Positions 1-12,202 of a stretch of 64,000 nucleotides of DNA are shown here, piece after piece (the stretch's first letter is position 1; each line of letters starts with the position of its first letter). Below the pieces are notes generated by a model. The model had not been told where the DNA came from and made no database searches. It saw only the letters and a program-made list of their open reading frames with translations. The DNA comes from Gamsiella multidivaricata (Eukaryota; Mortierellomycota; Mortierellomycetes; Mortierellales; Mortierellaceae). Position numbers and translations under genes: made by a program. Location of the stretch: positions 62,001-126,000 of the forward strand of contig NW_026251747.1 in assembly GCF_025024155.1 (NCBI RefSeq), written 5' to 3'.

Positions 1-1305
1 CTTGATGACACAGCATGCAGTAGATGCCCTGGGAGGTCTTTGCAAAAACCAGATCGTCAATCTTGGTGTCGCATTGTATGCACCGGAAGCAATCTGCATG
101 ATATGCCTCATCGCCTAGAGGTAGCAAAGAAGGTATACAGCCACAAGGTGTAACAATGAAAAAGTAAAGACGTAAAGAGGCGGGATGGGTTAAGACTCAT
201 GGTAATAAGACAAGCTGCAAGGCTTCCCCGTCAAGAAACAAACGATGGTTTCATGCTCATTTCCACGTCCTCGTCGCGGCTCGCAACAGAGAACGCCCTC
301 TGGTTTTTTTTTATTACCTGTCATGATAGCCTCATCCAGGATGGGTCTTCGGCAAATGTTGCAGTTGTAGGAACATTGTTCACAGATGGGGCTCCCGTCC
401 GACAGCAACAGCAAATTGCTATCGCACTCTACCCTATTTTTACATTTCGCACAACGGAAACTGGAAAAAAGATAAACACCAGCCGGATAAGCCGTTGGTC
501 AGTTCAGGGTCCTCATTAGTCAATCAGCCAGTGGTCGTATTGAAAGAGAGTGAAAGAGAAGGAGAAAGGGAGGGCGAAGTAGGGCTGCGGTGCTCTTTCT
601 ACTAAAACCAGTTAGCGTGGGCAACAAAGCACGGGACACAATGTATGGCCAATAGTCATCATCTGCGTTGGCAATAAAGATCATCCGAAGTACAGGCGTA
701 CAACATCAGCAGGGGCACCAGGGGAAACAGGGGAGCCCCATTGAAGTTGGTATATTGGTAAAACGGATAATTGGCGTTTAATCGGGTCGATCAGGTACCT
801 CATGAGTAGGTACTGGTAATACCAATAGCAATCGCAATAGCAATAGCAATAGCAGTGGTAATTATTATTATTATTGCAATAGGAATGTAGTAGCAACAGT
901 AACAGTAATAGCAATACCAATAGCAATTGCCAATAGAGATTGCTATTGAAGGATTTGTGTCAATGAAATAGGATTCAGGTACAAGCAAAAATAGCCCAGG
1001 GTTTACATTTTTTTTTTAAAGCAAAATGGCTATAGTTGGTACGCCCTGGGATGTAAAGAAAAGAGGCGAACAAGCAGCCAGTCAACCAGTCCAACGCCAG
1101 CAGAACCAGCCCCGTATGTGTAGTGTGTGCAGTTGGTATGGGTATGAGGATAGAATTCAAGTCGGACTCATTGCTTTCCCCCACATGTGGAGTCGATAAG
1201 AGATACTTGCCATTGGACGTGCCAGAGGCCCTCTCCAAAGGCAACAACGCTTCCTTCCTCGATGGCGCGATGACATCCTAAACAGACGGGATCCTGTTCA
1301 TCCAT
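1..1305 (-). CDS. LIM-domain protein, N-terminal part; probable LIM Rho-GAP (partial)
   Basis: Exons read on the minus strand: 1305-1211, 460-318 and 114-1 (continues beyond the window). The start ATG at 1305 opens a protein whose first residues already form a LIM zinc finger: CxxC (VCLGC), then WHVQC, FRCAKC, and CEQC...CNIC of the next half. Exon 3 adds YHADCFRCIQC and YCMLCH, giving two tandem LIM domains within about 125 residues. The phrasing LLLLSDGSPIC and LVFAKTSQGIYC is what I know from the LIM pair of fungal LIM-RhoGAPs (Rga/Lrg type), which switch off Rho/Cdc42 at growth sites. The RhoGAP domain itself would lie outside the window and is not seen. Intron 1 is long (750 nt) and uses a GC donor (TG|GCAAGT at 1210) with a CAG acceptor at 461-462; joining restores the WHxxCF motif exactly. 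LIM identity is firm, RhoGAP identity is inferred. Confidence 0.8.
820..960. repeat. AATAGC-type hexanucleotide repeat in intron 1 of the LIM gene
   Basis: Imperfect runs of AATAGC/AGTAAT units with ATT triplets. They lie inside the 750-nt intron and explain the spurious low-complexity reading frames there. Confidence 0.85.
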
Positions 1306-1780
1306 TGAATCGACAAGAAACAAAACAAAACAAAAAAAAGGTGTGACAAGTGAGGTGGGAGAGGAAAGTTATAAAGAGAGTATAGAGAACTATGGAACAA
1401 AGGGGTTGTGCCTGAACCAGGACTATGGTATAGTTATGGGTAAACCAAGTAAGGGACGTGTGAGTGTGAGAGTGCGGTGCGTGTGCTGAATGAAGAAAGC
1501 GGAATGAAGTTGCAGGTGGGGTTAATGACGAGAAGGGAGGTCGGATCTGGTCAATGGAGAGGGACAAGATGAAGCTAGAGAGGGGCGTGGGTGGCCATGT
1601 AAGAAACACAACGAGCTTGGAGAAAAGTGAGAGGGAGGCACAGGGACAAGATGACAAAGAAAAAGAAGGTGGGTGGCACGGGCGTAGAGAGGAAGTGGCT
1701 GGGAGCGGGAGAAGACGAAGACGAGACAAAGAAGAGGACGATGGCGATATGTGAAGAAAGGCGGGCGGGAGAAGGAAGGA

Positions 1781-1868
1781 GTGAGAGAGGGAGAGAGGGA
1801 GAGAGGGAGAGAGGGAGAGAGGGAGAGAGGGAAGGAGCGAGAGAGGGATGGAGCGAGAGAGAGGGAAG
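1781..1868. repeat. Purine GGGAGAGA tandem repeat
   Basis: About six near-perfect 8-bp units of GGGAGAGA followed by degenerate copies, all-purine on the plus strand. It lies about 500 bp upstream of the LIM gene start. Such mirror purine tracts can adopt triplex structures; here that is only a possibility. Confidence 0.85.
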
Positions 1869-3734
1869 AAGAAGAGGAATCCTTCTTTGCCTTATGTCGT
1901 GTCCGTGTGTGAGAATGTGTCTGGATCGGCGTTATAAATAAGACAGACAAGCTCTGCCCTGGCCTGGCTCGCCTATCCCTCGTGGCAGCAGGAGTCGTCG
2001 GACGGACTGTTTGTGTGTCACCGAGAGTGGGATATGAGATTCGATTTGATTTTTGGTGGGGAACGCGATTGCTCACTGGGGGTTTATCCACTTCCTGTTA
2101 TCCTGTTACTCTTCTATTCTTTCTTTTCGCAATTGCTCTTCTTCTTCCCACAGCCGTCAACACTCGTCATGCCATGGACGGAAACGTGCGTCTCCCTTTT
2201 CTCTCTGAACCATATGTCATTGTCTATACTGACACTTGCTGGTTATGTGTGCTATAGCTGTCTACTTCAGCAACAGTATATTTTTGCATGTTAACAGCAG
2301 CAGCACAGACACGTCTTTCACTTTCAAAAATAAAAGAGCATGTGGATCGAAAAGGCACGGGGATAATAACGTTACTGGGGCATTTGGACTCGGTCAATTG
2401 ACACCAAAACAGAAGGGGGGTGGGGAACCGCCTTCTTATAATTACAATTTTCGCCGCCGCCGTCGCCTCCTCCTTTTTTTGAAACGGGAGTCAATGCGTT
2501 TGGTTGAAGCCGAGGCCACATGGTAACACGCACGAAGAACATCATTCCTCCACATCCCCCTTCCCTCCCCCCCCCACACCATGTCTTGTACTTTTTACTC
2601 TGGGCTCAAGCAAGCAAGATGCAAACCGCTATTATTTATGAACCGCATGGGTGCTTGACCTATGGCTCAAGCAGCCCCATCAATAGGACTAATGGAAGTA
2701 TAGCAAAAAAGAAAAGTTTACGCGCTATCAAGAACACCGAGCGGCCACTGAAGAACTCTCTAACCTTTCTAGAATTTTTGTAGAGCTTCCTTCTTGCAAT
2801 GATATAGTGCAACAGAGATTCAGCATAGGGAGAAAATTTAGAAGGAGTTTGGGCCCTTTGATATAATTAATATAATTTTTTATTGTAAGAAGGAGTTGCA
2901 GGAGTATGCAAGCATGCTCGCTCATGCATTGACATTTATGCCATCTATCTATCGTCAGCATTCCTGGATTACTGGAATGCGTAGGTCAATGTGCGTTATA
3001 CTGCCCCTACAAATGTGGCCCTTGCTTGCTTGCTTGCTTACTTGCTTGCTATGAAAAAGCATGCAGTTTCTAGTCGACTGCAAAAGTCAGGCGAGTCAGA
3101 CGATGCAGTGTTCCTTGTCCTACATGGACAGGCAAGGAAAAAAAGAAAAGGAGGAGTGCATGTTGTATTGTCGGGTGATGTGGGCAGATAAACTCCCCCA
3201 CTGCCAGCCCGTTGCTTGCCACCACACCACACCACACTGCAGGTCGGCTGAGCAACTGTCGGTGCATCGGATTGCATGTAGCGCTCAATCAAATATCGAG
3301 GACAAATTAAGGTTTAGGCGAATGCAGAGAAGATTGAGTGGCCTGATGTTTCTTTCTCTCTCCTCTTTTGTTACTTTATTCATTATTCATTACAATCTAC
3401 GGTCGCTTATGTGGACGCTGTATAAACCTAGCCCATGCGATGTGATCGTCTCTGTTTCCCCCCTTTCTTATAGCGCACACCTTTCCTTTTGCCATCCTCA
3501 TCCTTCCTCCATTCACCCCTTCTTCGCCATCCACCTTCCTCATCCCATCCCCCCCCACCCTTCTCTTTCTAAAATAATTTCCTCCGCAACGCCCTCTCTC
3601 AAGAAACAACGACCAATTGAACGCATCACTCTCGCAGAGACTCGATAACTGCTTTGTTTGTATGTCAAGCACGAAAATCAAATCTTCAGGTCGTTCAATC
3701 GATGAACGTCCCGTTTTATCCTTCATCAACCCTT

Positions 3735-3900
3735 GCCACCGCCAGTACCACCAGCACCAACACTAGCACCAGCACCAGCCCCGGCACCGGCACCAGCACC
3801 AGCCCCGGCACCGGCACCAGCACCAGCACCAGCACCAGCCCCGGCACCGGCACCAGCACCAGCCCCGGCACCGGCACCAACACCAGAACCAGTACCATTA
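3735..3900. repeat. GC-rich 24-bp minisatellite (CCGGCACCAGCACC type)
   Basis: Tandem copies of a 24-bp unit built from CCCCGGCACC and GGCACCAGCACC blocks, with 6-bp CAGCAC sub-repeats. It stays open in several frames on both strands (poly-AP, TSTSPGTG and VLVPVPGL peptides), the signature of a repeat rather than coding selection. It lies 0.6-0.8 kb upstream of the VASt gene start. Confidence 0.85.
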
Positions 3901-4502
3901 CCACTATCGAGACTTATTCCGTCTTTCCTCTCTCTCTCTCACTCTCTACGATCAATAATCAAAGGATTATTAAGGATTGTGTACTTTACACTACTGTATC
4001 AGTGGACTCACATTCTTCGGCGCATTTCCTGCGCAGTGTGAAGTCTTAGTGTCAAACTCGAACACACCCTACACACAACATATCCCACATCCACATCCTC
4101 CATCCTCTCCTCTACTATGCCTCTCTCTCCTTACACTCCCTTTCCGTCTCCTTCATATCGTCCGCCATCACAGTGATATTAATCCTCTGTTACTCCGGCG
4201 GTTTCGACTTCGTAGGAAACGAGATTACTTTGCCAAGGCTTTTACACCAAAAAAAAGAAAATCCGATCCGCAGCAGTAAGGCCGAGAAGGAACTTATGCG
4301 TCGCCATAGTCAAGAATGGAATTCTTCCTTTGCTGCCACCACTATCATCAACCACCACACCTGGGAGAACAATGGTATGCGGGGAACTCAACAAACCCGA
4401 GACAAGTTATTGTGCGCCCTTTTTTTTTTTTTTAGTTCTCAAGATGGATATAAGCCTAACCTGTTATGTGTATGCTTAGCAGATAGCGCAGATCATGAAG
4501 AC

Positions 4503-7500
4503 ATGGTCTTCGTAGAAGATACATCGCAGTCAGAAACCGCAACAACAAGATCTTCCTCTTCCGCGACGCTCATGACAACAACCCCGGCAAAGACACGACG
4601 GTCGACCTTTTCTTTGGCACTTCCCTGGAGACCCTCTTCACATTACGAGTTCCACAGCCACGGCTCCGTTGGTCAACCACCCCTTAGCCCCCATTCACCC
4701 ACCTCGAGTTCCTTCCCCAAACCATCAGCAGCGACATCAACGACAGCGGTGACGACAGCAACATCAATGACAACGGCTCAAAGACGGTTTGTGAATGCAT
4801 TCCCAGAACTGGCGGATTTGATGGACGTACCCATGGGGCTGTGTGCACCCTGCCTGGCCACACCCCCACAAACCCCTCCAGAATCCATGTCTCCTTCGAG
4901 AACCCTCCAATCTCTTTCAATGAGCGATCATTCCAGCACCTCCTCCTCCTCGTCTTCGACTTCAGTATCTGCGTCAGAACATGGATCAAGAAGCTGTCCG
5001 GGCCATTTGAACGAATTCATGTGTGCCCTGCACGACGAGCCGGAGACGCCGTGGCAGGGGACACTGTATGTCATGGCGACCCATGTTTGTTTCTGGGGGA
5101 AGAACAATGGTCAAGTTGTTCGTTTCGTTGTTGATTACAGGGATCTGGTTGCCATTGAAACTGAGCGTAAAGTAGGGCTCTTCCGGAACGAGATCAGGTT
5201 AAGGGCCAACATCTCTATCACATCCACATCCGCATCACAAGAACCGACGCCTCAGAAGGAATATTTGCTGACGAGTTTTATGAACTGGGAGCAGGCGCTT
5301 GGAGAGATGGAACGTAACTGGATTGTATATCGACAGGTGGTGCAGTATCTCGGCAACCACCACCGCCACCACCACCACCACCACTCTATTGCTCAGGAGA
5401 ATACAGACCCATCATCTTTGAACCATGCGACGAGTCAACAACGGCAGCCTTTAGAACCTAAGGGAACAGGGAGTCAATCGCCGATGCAGTCGGGAAACCT
5501 TCGAGCGAGGCGGCGGGTGACGAGGGCCTACTCTGTGGCATCGAATAGTACATACTCTAGCCCAGAAGGCATTAGCAGGCCCGCACCGAGTGATTGCCGC
5601 GTTGCTCCTGCTGCTACAGAGTGGAATGAAGGAGGAGTTGGAAGCACGATTTGGAGGCCACAGGCAACGTCTGCACAGACAAACGCCGCTCTACATGCGA
5701 TTCTGGACAAACATGACCATTACAATCGGGATTCAACTGTTCCGGGATCGGGAACGAGACGAGGCAGTCACTCCACTTTGAGTAGCCGCGCGATCACCGC
5801 GGTCATCGGGATGAAGCAGAGACAGCAGGAGCACGGTGAATCGAGCAGCTCGGATGATACCTCGATCCGCCCAGGATGCAAACTCGCGAGTCGTTCGATC
5901 CGGAGTGTGAACAGTAGTGATGAGGGGCATGAACGCTCTTCGGTCCAGGATCTGACCACCGCAGCAGCACCTATTCCAATTCAGAATTCGACAGGAGCCG
6001 GAGCAGGAACAGGATCAGGGTCTATTCAGAGGCCGAAATTGTTCAAGTCGCCGACGCCGCCGCCGTCATTGCTGTCGCCTTCGTTGACAACGACAAAAGT
6101 GTCGCATTCTTCTTCGACGGTGCATGGGGTCACACCCAGACAAGGAGGTTCGGCGGGGATGGTCGTTCATGTACGGAAGGAGAGTGGGGAGAAAAATTTC
6201 GACGAGGAGGATATGACGACGGAAGTTCAGGCGAAGCAGACGTCGACTGTGTTCAGCTCAGGTGCTTCACAGCGTTCGTTCGTGTCGACGATAACGGACC
6301 TTCCGAATACTACTGGATCCCCGGATATGATCGTTGCGGTGGCGTCCTGTGGTTGTGAGAGGCATTACAAGCATGCGATCCTATCGACAGTGGTACCAAT
6401 ACCGTTGGAGAAGTGTTTTGAGTTGCTGTTCTCGGGTCAGGGTGCCGGACTAGGGAATGAACTTATGGTCGAGACGAAGCGGGCGATTGATGGATCTACG
6501 GATGTGAAGACTACACCTTGGATGAAAAATGATAGGGAGTGTTGTATCGCGAGTCAGGATACGTGGGAGGGTGCCAATCGGCGGTTGGAATACTCGATTC
6601 CGTTCAAGGTTCCCATGTGTATGTCCTTGAATCCCTTCATGATTTCTATGCAGCAATGTTATCTTTTTTTTTTTTTTTTTTTCATACATCTTTCTAACAC
6701 ACCTTATTGTATATTGCCTTTTATTATTATTATTGTGTAGTGGCCAGAGCAACAGCATCCTGCGTCGAAACACAAGAGATATTACAATACGATGACCGAG
6801 TGATCCGTGTGCAGACCGAGTCTCGACTGCCGTATATTCCCTTTGGCGAACAGTTCTCAACCCTTTGTCAGATCTGCCTCCTACGGGATCCATCAATGAC
6901 AGGGAACACGCGGATCAAATGTTTTGTGGAGGTTCTGTTCCGGAAGACGATCCTGTGGGGCAATAAGATCGAGGCCGCGTCCGTCGAGAGCGCGGATGGG
7001 TTCCTCAAAGAATTTATTCGACGCCTCATCGAGGTGCCCACGGAGGTCCTTCTCCCGGAGGATGGAGAGGGAGCGAAGAGTGGCATGGCCAACATGAATG
7101 TCACTCAGCCAGAGCTGAGTACGAGTCCAAGTTCGAGAAGTGTGATGAGTGCTAAGCAGGATGGATTACCGGGAATGAGCCCTGCGCATGAATTGCTTTC
7201 GCAGCAGTATTCAAAGACCCTCTTGGTGGGTACCCGACGGACAAGACCGTCTATGGATTATGTGAGGCCGCATTCGGATTCGGTGCTGTTGTCGAAGACT
7301 GTAACCTTGGACACAGTGACAGTGTCTGGGGATCTGAATATCACCACCGCAGCGACAGTGAAGCCAAGTAAGCCGGCGGCGGCGATCACAGCGGCAGCGG
7401 CGGTTGCACTATGGGACCAGCTTGTAAGGAAGAGCATCGTAATCTTTGCAAAGCTGTCCGTCGACTCGAATCAGGATTCCAATGCAGTCAAGACGGGCGC

Positions 7501-8077
7501 TGCAGGGCCAGATAATGCCACACAGGAATCGGTCTCGAAGCCGGCAGGGGATTCGTCGGTCGATCAGTCGGGGGAAGCCGGTGTGGCGGATGAGGATGAT
7601 AAGTTGGCCCAGGATTCTGCTGCGCTCTCTCCCTCCGCTGAAGATGCTCGGGATCTTACAGCACAACCTTCTAAATTGTCCGCCGAGAAAACACACGTTC
7701 GAGGCCGTATACTTCCACGAATGGTCCTGGTGATGCTTGCGTTGGGAATGACCGTCTTCCTCGTGAATGTCTGGCGTCTCTTCAATGTGACGTCGTCGAT
7801 GCTCCATGTCGTCAGCATGAATCAGGACCATAGCCGCTTCCTCAGCAGCAACGGTAACAGCAATGTCGAAGGCGAAGCACTGGGCTCGCGGTTTGGAGGA
7901 ATGTTGGCAATAAGACAGTTGCAGACCCAGGCGACATTGATTCCGATTCAGATACAGACAGAGATGCTAAAGGCCGAAATCTCGGAGCTCGTGGGGCTCT
8001 TGGAACAGGCGCGAGATGTTTGGCAGGAGACTCAAGAGCAATTCCCAGTGCGGGAAGAACTCTCGGGCGGACTCTGA
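4503..8077 (+). CDS. GRAM and VASt domain membrane protein, Lam/Ysp2/GRAMD1-type sterol transporter
   Basis: Exons 4503-6618 and 6741-8077 (1150 aa). The family anchors in the ER at membrane contact sites and moves sterol to or from the plasma membrane. Seen here: a Ser/Thr-rich N-terminus, a GRAM domain near residues 166-275 (GTLYVMATHVCFWG core), a long disordered linker, a VASt domain near 616-810 (begins HAILSTVVPIPLEKCFELLF, continues after the intron with LEYSIPFKVPM, RVQTESRLPYIPFG and IKCFVEVLFRKTILWG), and one transmembrane segment near 1030-1052 (LVMLALGMTVFLVNVW) followed by a short coiled-coil tail. The intron donor GTATGT after VPM and acceptor GTGTAG join in phase 1. The frame is open upstream to 4173, but the extension is low complexity and crosses a poly-T/AG acceptor, so the start at 4503 is preferred; it could be further upstream. 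Confidence 0.88.
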
Positions 8078-8994
8078 GACTCTTTTTTTGATGTATTTTT
8101 AATTATATTTATATTCATAATGATAATAAAAAAAAAGAGGGCCAAGCTGACCTACTGCTCGAGTACGTTGCACGATTTGCCTGCGGGTCTACCTTGGCAG
8201 TCTCTTGCAAATCGAAAGACAGGGCTACTTCATTAGAGAATGAGCGCAGATGCTCGTCTATGAGTTTGGAAGACAAGTATTTGTCAGCTTTCTCTGTAGG
8301 TAAGAAAGATCTAAAAGTGCAAAGGCTCTAAGGGGGGGTTTTTTTTTCTGAAGAAGCATTGGCGGACTGAATTAATTGTATCGAAGTCGGTAACTAGACC
8401 CCGCCTCTTCTTGCAAGCAGGAAAAAACAAACGATCTGAACAAACTGCGAGCGCAGGCAGCTATTTTTTGCTGCAGAGAATTCTCGATTATGAGACAAAA
8501 TGCGATACCAATGCATTCAAGTACTGGGACCACGTCTAGGAAGGAGGCAATGCTGTTGTGGGTTGCAACTGTCGCCTGTTGGCCATTTGAAATTAGATCG
8601 TTTATATGGGGTAAGCAATCGCGTCCTTATCTCGACCGCGTCCTCCATTGCATATTGTGGAATGATCAATTGCTGTGCTGTGCTGCGCCATGCTGCGCAT
8701 GAATGAAAGGCCTGTCTGATTGGTTATAGCTTGTTGGTTTCACCTTTATTACATGAACCTCGTTTGTTCAATCCCCAGTTTCGACCCTTCGCGCGGCAAT
8801 GATCGCTATGCAAAATGTAAAACGCGCCGAGGATAGGAAAGTAGCGCCATAGCTGTTTAAAATGCTGCAAGAGTAAGAAATAAAAATAAATAAAATAGAC
8901 TAAAACAAAAAAAAAGAAAAAAGAAAAAGCTAATATACACAGAACGGCATGGAAAACTGAATGATTTTTTTGGAGCATGTTTTTCATTCTTTCG
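8078..8994. other. 3' intergenic region between convergent VASt and MED15 genes
   Basis: No gene is supported. AT-rich polyadenylation-like sequence follows the VASt stop (8090-8135, overlapping AATAAA-like motifs), and a mirror-image AT-rich stretch precedes the MED15 stop (8870-8935). A GCTGT/GCTGC run lies near 8670-8700. Confidence 0.6.
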
Positions 8995-11900
8995 CTAGGT
9001 TATTTGAATCCCTTGCGTCCAATCCACATAACTTGTCATAAACGCATCCGGATGTCCATCTTCGTTCAGCAATAAATGCTCCGCAACAGCATCATCCTTC
9101 AATTCGCGTCTCGTTCGCTTTCGAGGTTCCTCATCGTACATGTCCTTGCCGGGTCCATTGCCGATGCGCTTGCCCACAAAGCCTTCGAACGTGTTGTGCT
9201 GCATAAATATCCCTTCGCGTGTCACCACCTCGTCTTGGATGAACCCTGTATTATCGATCCCAACAACAGTCATGTACGTCGATGTCAACGACTCGACCGG
9301 ATCCAGGTTCTGTACAGCCGCCATCGTCTTATTCTCTTGTATCTGCTGCAACTCCCTGATCTGCGGTATTATATCTGTAGGCACTGGGGCAGCCGTTGTT
9401 GTGATTAGCACAGGCTGTTGTACCGGCTGTGGCGGTAGAGGTTGTGGGAGCTGTGGTTGCGGCTGTGAGGATGCGACAGGAGTGCCGGCAACAGCGACAG
9501 TCGACAGCTGAGCGGTTGTCATTCCAGGTGAGGCCGTCATGGCCCGGTTCACAGGGGAGGCCATAGCGCCAAATCTTGGTGCTTGCTCCTGTCGTTTCGG
9601 CTTCGCAAGCTCCACCTGAATCTTTTGTAACTGCATTTTGACCATAACCACCTGGTTCGCTGGAAGTGTCTTGCCCGCCAGTGCTCGCTGCAACATCTGG
9701 AACTGCTGAATCAAATCATCCTTGGACATGGTCTCCAATGTGTTCACAGGTGGTTTCGCCACAAGCCCTGCTGGCCCAACAGTCCCGGGTTGTTGAGTAG
9801 GCGATGGTTGTTGCATCTGCTGTGGAACCTGAGATACCATTTGTTGCTGCTGCTGAAGTAATGGCAGAGGCAGCGATTGAGGCACCACGTGTTGTTGGAG
9901 CTGCTGTTGTTGGAGCTGCTGTTGCTGTTGTAGTTGCGCCTGTTGCTGCTGCACTTGCCGTGCTCGCTGGGCCATCAAGAACTGGGACGATGTAAGGTTT
10001 GTCCCATCTGGAACTTTGTTAATCGCCGGTATAGGTGATGTGCCGCCTTGAGCCATCGCTGCTGACGTTGGTACTATATCAGGTGCTCCGCTTGATGTTG
10101 CAGCAAGAGTCGCGTTGGCCTGCTTTGGCGTCCCCTGTCGACCTGCCGTCGCATTATTTCCAGCTGCGCCATTTCGTGCAGCAGCAGCAGCATTAGCAGC
10201 AGTGGCAGCTGCATCGGCTCTTGGTGATACCGGGAAGGACGTGCTTGGGGGCGAATTGTTGGTTTTCTTAGGAGGGGGTAACTTCAGATCTGCTGGCGTG
10301 AGGCCAAGCTTGACTACCATACCAGGCGTCGCAGAAGCGCCTGTTGTCTGCTGCGTTGTCGTTGCAGGCGTCGCTGCTGTTGCTGGTACTGGTGCTGGGG
10401 CCGAGTTGTTGAGCACGGGGGCTGGTTGGCCTACAATTGGGTTCATCTCTGTATTGACCGCGCCGTTGAAACCATTATTCATGTTCCCTCCCTGCACAGC
10501 AGTCGGGACCATGCCAGGGCCAATGTTCGGATTTGCGCCCGGGACCTGTGCCACACCTGCAGCGTTCATCTGACTCATGTTGGTGATGCCTCCAGCCATA
10601 GGAGCCCCGCCTGGAGCCACTGCTGCAGGATTCGACATTTCTGATTTGACCCACAAAAAGTAGTGCTGGAGTCGCTCCTTCAACTTGGTCAAATTCTCCG
10701 GCGTGATGGTATATTGCTCTTGCTTCAGTGCCTCCAACTGATCTTCAAACATGAATTTCTATACATACGTAAGCACGATATCACTAATTGGTTAGTCTAA
10801 ATGCTTCGAGAGACTGAATGCAAAAAGACCAAGGACGACGCCACCTTTCTCAGACTTACCATAAGGATCAGACGGACAATGGCATCCCGATTGTTGGTCA
10901 AAGCAAAGAAGACGGGCATGAGTTGGTCCAGCTTCAAGTACATTGCCATCATTTGCCCCATCTGATCTTTGACCGACTGCTTTTGTTCCGGAGTTAGGTC
11001 ATTCAATACACTTGGAGTAACTATTTACATCATTGAAAAGAAAAAGAAAAAGAAAGCCAGTGTGTTATGTATCAGTTATAAGAGGCATATAGAATGCAAC
11101 ACTACAGGAGTATAAGCATACCTTTGTTGGATTGGATTTTCTCAACCATGGACTGGACAGCCGCAGCTGCAACTTGTCGTGATGCATTTGTGATTGGATT
11201 CCTGACAGGACCCTGCCCTGGGACACCCGGATTAACAGCATTGACTTGAGGGAAGCCCGGCTGAGAAACAACTGCCACATGACCATTAGGGTGCGCAGGA
11301 TCCTGATTTGACACTACTGCAGTTGTGGGGACATGAATGGCACTGGACATGGCGCTTCCAGGGTTCATTTGATTCAAGATCGCTGTGTTGACCTGTGATT
11401 GCTGCGCCTGTGGGGTTTGCTGCAGAGTTTGCTGCTGTGGCTGCTGGAGTTGTGATTGGAACATCTGCGGGGTATGTTGCTGCTGCTGAGGCTGAGATAT
11501 TTGATGCTGCAGATGTTGCTGTTGCTGCAGTTGTTGCTGCTGTTGTTGTTGGAGCAGTTGTTGGGCCTGCAGCAATTGTTGCTGTTGCTGCTGGTGTTGT
11601 TGCTGCTGTTGCGTCAGCTGCGGTACCTGCTGCTGCTGCTGTTGTTGCTGTTGCTGCTGTTGCTGTTGCGCTTGCTGCTGCTGCTGTTGAAGTAATGTAA
11701 GCTGCGCCTGTGCTTGCGCCTGCCGTTCTTGCTGGACCTTCTGGCTGTGTTGGTGTATGAGCAACAGCTGATCTGCGTTTGAAATTCCTGGCATGGAAAC
11801 ATTGCCCTGCAATCCTCGCTGCTGTTGCTGACCGATTTGATTTAGCTGCATCTGTCCATTGATTTGAGGGAGAACAGAGGCGGCAAGGCCTTGGGATTGA

Positions 11901-12166
11901 GGGGATTGTTGCAGCTGTTGCTGCAGCTGCTGCTGCTGAAGCAACTGAGCCTGATGATTGAGTAGCTGCTGTTGTTGAAGGTGCTGCAACTGCTGTTGTT
12001 GCTGCTGCTGCTGTTGCTGTTGAACCTGAGGAACTGTCTGTTGTTGCTGAAAAGGACTAGCCTGTGGTCTGAACATGGGTTGCTGTATTGGTACCTGATG
12101 AGTCTGTTGCTGTTGTTGCTGGAACGGCGATTGCTGCTGCTGTGGTTGCGGTACCTGTTGTTGTGC

Positions 12167-12202
<36 letters not shown>

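Larger units (their letters stand above)
1306..4502. other. Divergent intergenic region between the LIM gene and the VASt gene
   Basis: No convincing gene is seen. The part near the LIM gene (about 1500-1900) is purine-rich on the plus strand, that is, pyrimidine-rich on the coding strand of the LIM gene, like other leaders in this window. About 3440-3600 and 4080-4170 are CT-rich on the plus strand, the leader side of the VASt gene. There is a tetranucleotide GCTT run near 3022-3050. A poly-T tract ending in an AG at 4434-4435 looks like the acceptor of a 5'-UTR intron. Confidence 0.6.

Noticed and set aside
3716..3904. Frames giving poly-AP and VLVPVPGL peptides
   Set aside because: Produced by the 24-bp GC-rich repeat; open in several frames on both strands with no splice or start context.
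9076..10644. Plus-strand frames opposite MED15
   Set aside because: Antisense shadows of a well-supported gene; low-complexity Ala/Val/Leu composition.
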